From an uncultured bacterium (GTDB taxonomy: Bacteria > Patescibacteriota > Minisyncoccia > UBA6257 > JAGGUH01): DNA of 15,206 bases. How positions within the stretch are numbered: position 1 is the first letter of the stretch; each line of letters begins with the position of its first letter. The notes beneath the pieces are model-generated. The model was not told the origin of the DNA, ran no database searches, and was given only the letters and a program-made list of their open reading frames with translations. The DNA lies in assembly GCA_937877385.1 (NCBI GenBank), contig CALGBJ010000045.1, positions 1 through 15,206 on the forward strand, written 5' to 3'. The translations under genes and the position numbers were made by a program. Shown piece after piece: positions 12,739-15,206 of the stretch.

Positions 12739-15206
12739 ATGGAAGAAAACTTTCTTTCTTTTAAGAAGGAATTAGATTTCTTTTCTAATTCTTTTTGTCG
12801 TTTCTCTTGGTTATTTCTCTCTTTGTTTTTTTGGTTTTTTTATCTCTCTTTATCTTTTCTTTTTCTAATCTCTGAAGGTTTTTATCTTGGTCTTCTTCTT
12901 TTTTTAATTTTTCTTGTTAATTTAAGATACCACCTTTCTAACAAAAAAGATCTTGATAGTTTTTCTTTAAAAACAGACAAAGAAAAAATAAATTATTTCG
13001 ATTATTTTTCCTGGCAAGCTAAAAAAATTATTATAAATATTTCTCTTCTTGCTTTAAAAGAGAAAAAGAATTTTGAGATAATTCTTCTTTTTTCTCTTTC
13101 TCGAGACAAAGATGTTCAAAAAATTTTTCAAGAATTAGATATAAAAAAAGATAAACTTAAAAAAGAAGTTTCCTTTTTAGAAGAAATTCCAGAAGAGAGA
13201 GAGAAAGATTCTCTTTTAAGAGAAATTTTTTCTTTGATTGAAATTTCTTTTTTAGTAGCTAAAGAAATTAAGTCTCAAAAGATAGAACCTTATCACTTTC
13301 TTTTGGCTTTAGCCAAGAAAAAAAATAGATCTTTGAGAAAAATTCTTCTTCATTTAAGTTTGACTTTTGAGGATTTGTTTGACGCTGCTCGTTTACTTTC
13401 TTTAGAAAAAAGATTGAGACCTCTTTCTTTTTTTAGACCTTCTCCTAAAAAGATAAGTCATCGGATAATGAATCGCAGTTGGACAGCCAAAGCAACTCCT
13501 ATTTTAGATTCTTTTTCTTTGGATTTGACTGATTTAGCCAGAGAAAAAGAAATAGGTTTTTTAGTTAATCATCAAGAAGAAATAGACAGATTGATTGATA
13601 TTTTAGCCAGAGATTTTAAGAATAACGTCCTTTTAGTTGGTTTAGAAGGTTCGGGTAAAGAATCTTTAGTAAATTTTTTGGCTTGGCAAATAGTCAAAGA
13701 TGACGTGCCGGCTAAGCTTTTTGATAAAAGATTGGTTAAACTAAATCTTGGTGCTTTGGTTTCTGGTTTAAAAACTCCAGGCGAGATAAGAGAAAGAGGG
13801 GAAAAAGTTGTTAAAGAAATTGCTTCAGCCAAAAACATTATTCTTTTTCTGCCCGAAATCGATCAGTTTTTTAAAAAAGAAGATGTCTCTTTTTTGAAAG
13901 AAATTTTTTCTCTTTATTTAAGAAATGCTACTTTTCAAGTTATAGCCACTATTAGTCCGAGGGCTTTATCTAAATACGAATCCTCAAATCAAGATTTTCT
14001 TAATCTTTTTGAGAGGATTGAAGTTAAAGAAATTTCAGTTAAAGATGCTTTAACGGTTTTGATTTTCTTTTCTTTCTTTTTGGAAAAGAAGCACAAAATA
14101 GAGATTAGTTTAAAAAGTTTAAAGAGAGCAGTGAATTTAGCCAAAATTTATAACCCTCAAAAACTTTTGCCTTCTGGAGCAATTGAACTTTTGGACGAAG
14201 CGGTGAAAGAGCTAATTGACAGAAAAGAAAATTATCTTCAAGCCAGTTTGATAAATGAGATAGTCGAGAGAAAAACCAAAATCCCTTTAACTACTCTTTC
14301 TCCAAAAAAGAAAGAATTTTTTTTGAATTTAGAAGAAGAAATTCACAAGGTTTACGTTAATCAAGAAGAAGCGGTGAAGACGGTATCTAGAGCTTTGAGA
14401 ACTTATCTTTCTGGCTTAAAAGAAAGAAATAAGCCAATTGCTTCTTTGCTTTTTGTTGGCCCGACCGGTGTTGGCAAAACTTATTTAGCGAAAATTTTAA
14501 CTAAAATACTTTTTGGCAAGGAAGAATTGATAGTTCGTTTTGATATGTCTAAATACCAGACGAAGTTCGATCTTTGGAAATTTATTGGTTCGCCAGAAGG
14601 TGAAGAAGGAAAATTAACTAAAGCTATTAGAAATAAGCCTTATAGCGTTTTACTTTTAGATGAGTTTGAAAAGGCGTCGAGAGAAATTCAAAACCTCTTT
14701 TTGCCTATTTTTGATGAGGGTTTTATTATTGATAACAATTCAAATAAATTAAACTTTACCAATTCTTTAATTATTGCTACTTCCAATGCTCATTCTCTTT
14801 TTTTGATTGAAGAAATGAGAAAAGGCAGGCAATTTTCTGAGATTGTTTTAGAATTTAAAAATCTTTTAGTTAAAGATTTTCCTCCTGAACTTCTTAATCG
14901 TTTTAGCGGTTTAGCAGTTTTTAGACCGTTAAGTAAAGAGGAAATTAAAAAAGTTACTCTTCTTAATTTGGAATTGCTGAAGAAAATTATAGCTGAAAAA
15001 CATCACTATAGTTTATCTTTTAGTTCTCGGGTAATAGAAGTTTTGGCTGAAAAAGGTTATTCTCAAGAATTCGGTGTTAGGCCTTTAAAATATGTTATTA
15101 AAAAAGAAATCAGAGGTCTTTTGGCTAGAGAAATTTTAAAAAATAGTTGGCTGCCTGGAACAAATCTTTTTGTTGATTGGCAAGAAAACCAATTTGTAGT
15201 AATTGC
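12739..15206 (+). CDS. Membrane-anchored ClpC/ClpB-like double-AAA+ protein with degenerate first ATPase domain (3' end outside window)
   Basis: The frame runs open from ATG 12739 to the window edge (822 codons). A hydrophobic hairpin lies at ~24-61, then a Clp N-like helical region (~90-230, with PYHFLLALAKKK). NBD1 (~280-510) is recognisable but damaged: Walker A is GLEGSGKES (301-309), with Glu in place of the Thr/Ser after the Lys, Walker B is FLPE (370-373), with Pro for Asp, and the pore loop reads LKTPGEIRER where ClpB/C has a Tyr (KYRGEFEER). NBD2 is intact for ATP: GPTGVGKT (574-581), LLLDE (638-642), arginine finger LLNR (721) and sensor 2 GVRP (R781). Its pore loop is shortened to GSPEGEEGKL (617-626), lacking the usual GYVGY. 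No ClpP-binding VGF/IGF loop is seen. It is probably a membrane-tethered remodelling ATPase of unknown target. Confidence 0.88.
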   Translation, partial: MEENFLSFKKELDFFSNSFCRFSWLFLSLFFWFFYLSLSFLFLISEGFYLGLLLFLIFLVNLRYHLSNKKDLDSFSLKTDKEKINYFDYFSWQAKKIIINISLLALKEKKNFEIILLFSLSRDKDVQKIFQELDIKKDKLKKEVSFLEEIPEEREKDSLLREIFSLIEISFLVAKEIKSQKIEPYHFLLALAKKKNRSLRKILLHLSLTFEDLFDAARLLSLEKRLRPLSFFRPSPKKISHRIMNRSWTAKATPILDSFSLDLTDLAREKEIGFLVNHQEEIDRLIDILARDFKNNVLLVGLEGSGKESLVNFLAWQIVKDDVPAKLFDKRLVKLNLGALVSGLKTPGEIRERGEKVVKEIASAKNIILFLPEIDQFFKKEDVSFLKEIFSLYLRNATFQVIATISPRALSKYESSNQDFLNLFERIEVKEISVKDALTVLIFFSFFLEKKHKIEISLKSLKRAVNLAKIYNPQKLLPSGAIELLDEAVKELIDRKENYLQASLINEIVERKTKIPLTTLSPKKKEFFLNLEEEIHKVYVNQEEAVKTVSRALRTYLSGLKERNKPIASLLFVGPTGVGKTYLAKILTKILFGKEELIVRFDMSKYQTKFDLWKFIGSPEGEEGKLTKAIRNKPYSVLLLDEFEKASREIQNLFLPIFDEGFIIDNNSNKLNFTNSLIIATSNAHSLFLIEEMRKGRQFSEIVLEFKNLLVKDFPPELLNRFSGLAVFRPLSKEEIKKVTLLNLELLKKIIAEKHHYSLSFSSRVIEVLAEKGYSQEFGVRPLKYVIKKEIRGLLAREILKNSWLPGTNLFVDWQENQFVVI

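Noticed and set aside
13572..13838. Minus-strand open frame inside the Clp-like gene, and similar frames opposite comM, dnaN-side and other genes
   Set aside because: They lie wholly within well-supported genes on the other strand or another frame and have no recognisable protein features.
1..15206. tRNA, rRNA, CRISPR arrays, transposase genes, prophage genes
   Set aside because: I saw no cloverleaf pattern, regularly spaced repeats or mobile-element enzymes on either strand; the only repeat of note is the palindrome at 1302-1364.

Overview
This is a strongly AT-rich, gene-dense bacterial window whose content points to a member of the Candidate Phyla Radiation (Patescibacteria, probably Parcubacteria-like). 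The evidence is minimal proteins, very lysine-rich ribosomal proteins, tandem small T4SS-pilin-like proteins, a membrane-anchored solute-binding protein with no permease, and start codons mostly without a Shine-Dalgarno sequence. TGA ends one gene and is not read as an amino acid, so the TGA=Gly code of Gracilibacteria/SR1 is unlikely. The lineage is inferred, not proven.

Layout. (1) Bases 1-1152 are the C-terminal part of gyrA, followed by a hairpin terminator and a GC-rich REP-like palindrome (1302-1364). (2) Bases 1438-4545 (+) are a cell-surface group: an anchored solute-binding protein, two pilin-like proteins, and an anchored protein with two LysM domains and a LytM-like domain that has lost its metal ligands. 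(3) Bases 4537-8199 (-) are a compact seven-gene run read rpmH, rnpA, an uncharacterised GXGXG beta-helix protein, rpsO, rpmI, rplT, comM. (4) Bases 8200-8353 are the divergent control region between rpmH and dnaA, with a promoter candidate, a GC-rich hairpin and DnaA-box-like sites. (5) Bases 8354-12736 (+) are dnaA, a very AT-rich gap that is the best candidate for oriC, dnaN, recA and a RodZ-like HTH membrane protein. (6) From 12739 to the window end is a large ClpC/ClpB-like protein, open at the right edge. It has a membrane hairpin, a degenerate first ATPase domain and an intact second one.

How it works together. The rpmH/dnaA/dnaN neighbourhood is the classical replication-origin region. 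Transcription diverges from it, with minus-strand translation genes to the left and plus-strand replication and recombination genes to the right. DnaA, the sliding clamp, RecA and (upstream) gyrase A supply initiation, processivity, recombination and supercoiling. ComM links to recombination of imported DNA, and the pilin-like proteins may belong to a surface or DNA-uptake apparatus.

The best leads for something not well described are the membrane-tethered Clp-like protein lacking both pore-loop aromatics and a visible ClpP-docking loop, the stand-alone 19-residue-repeat GXGXG protein inside the ribosomal/RNase P operon, and the compact origin with a DnaA-trio-like tract.
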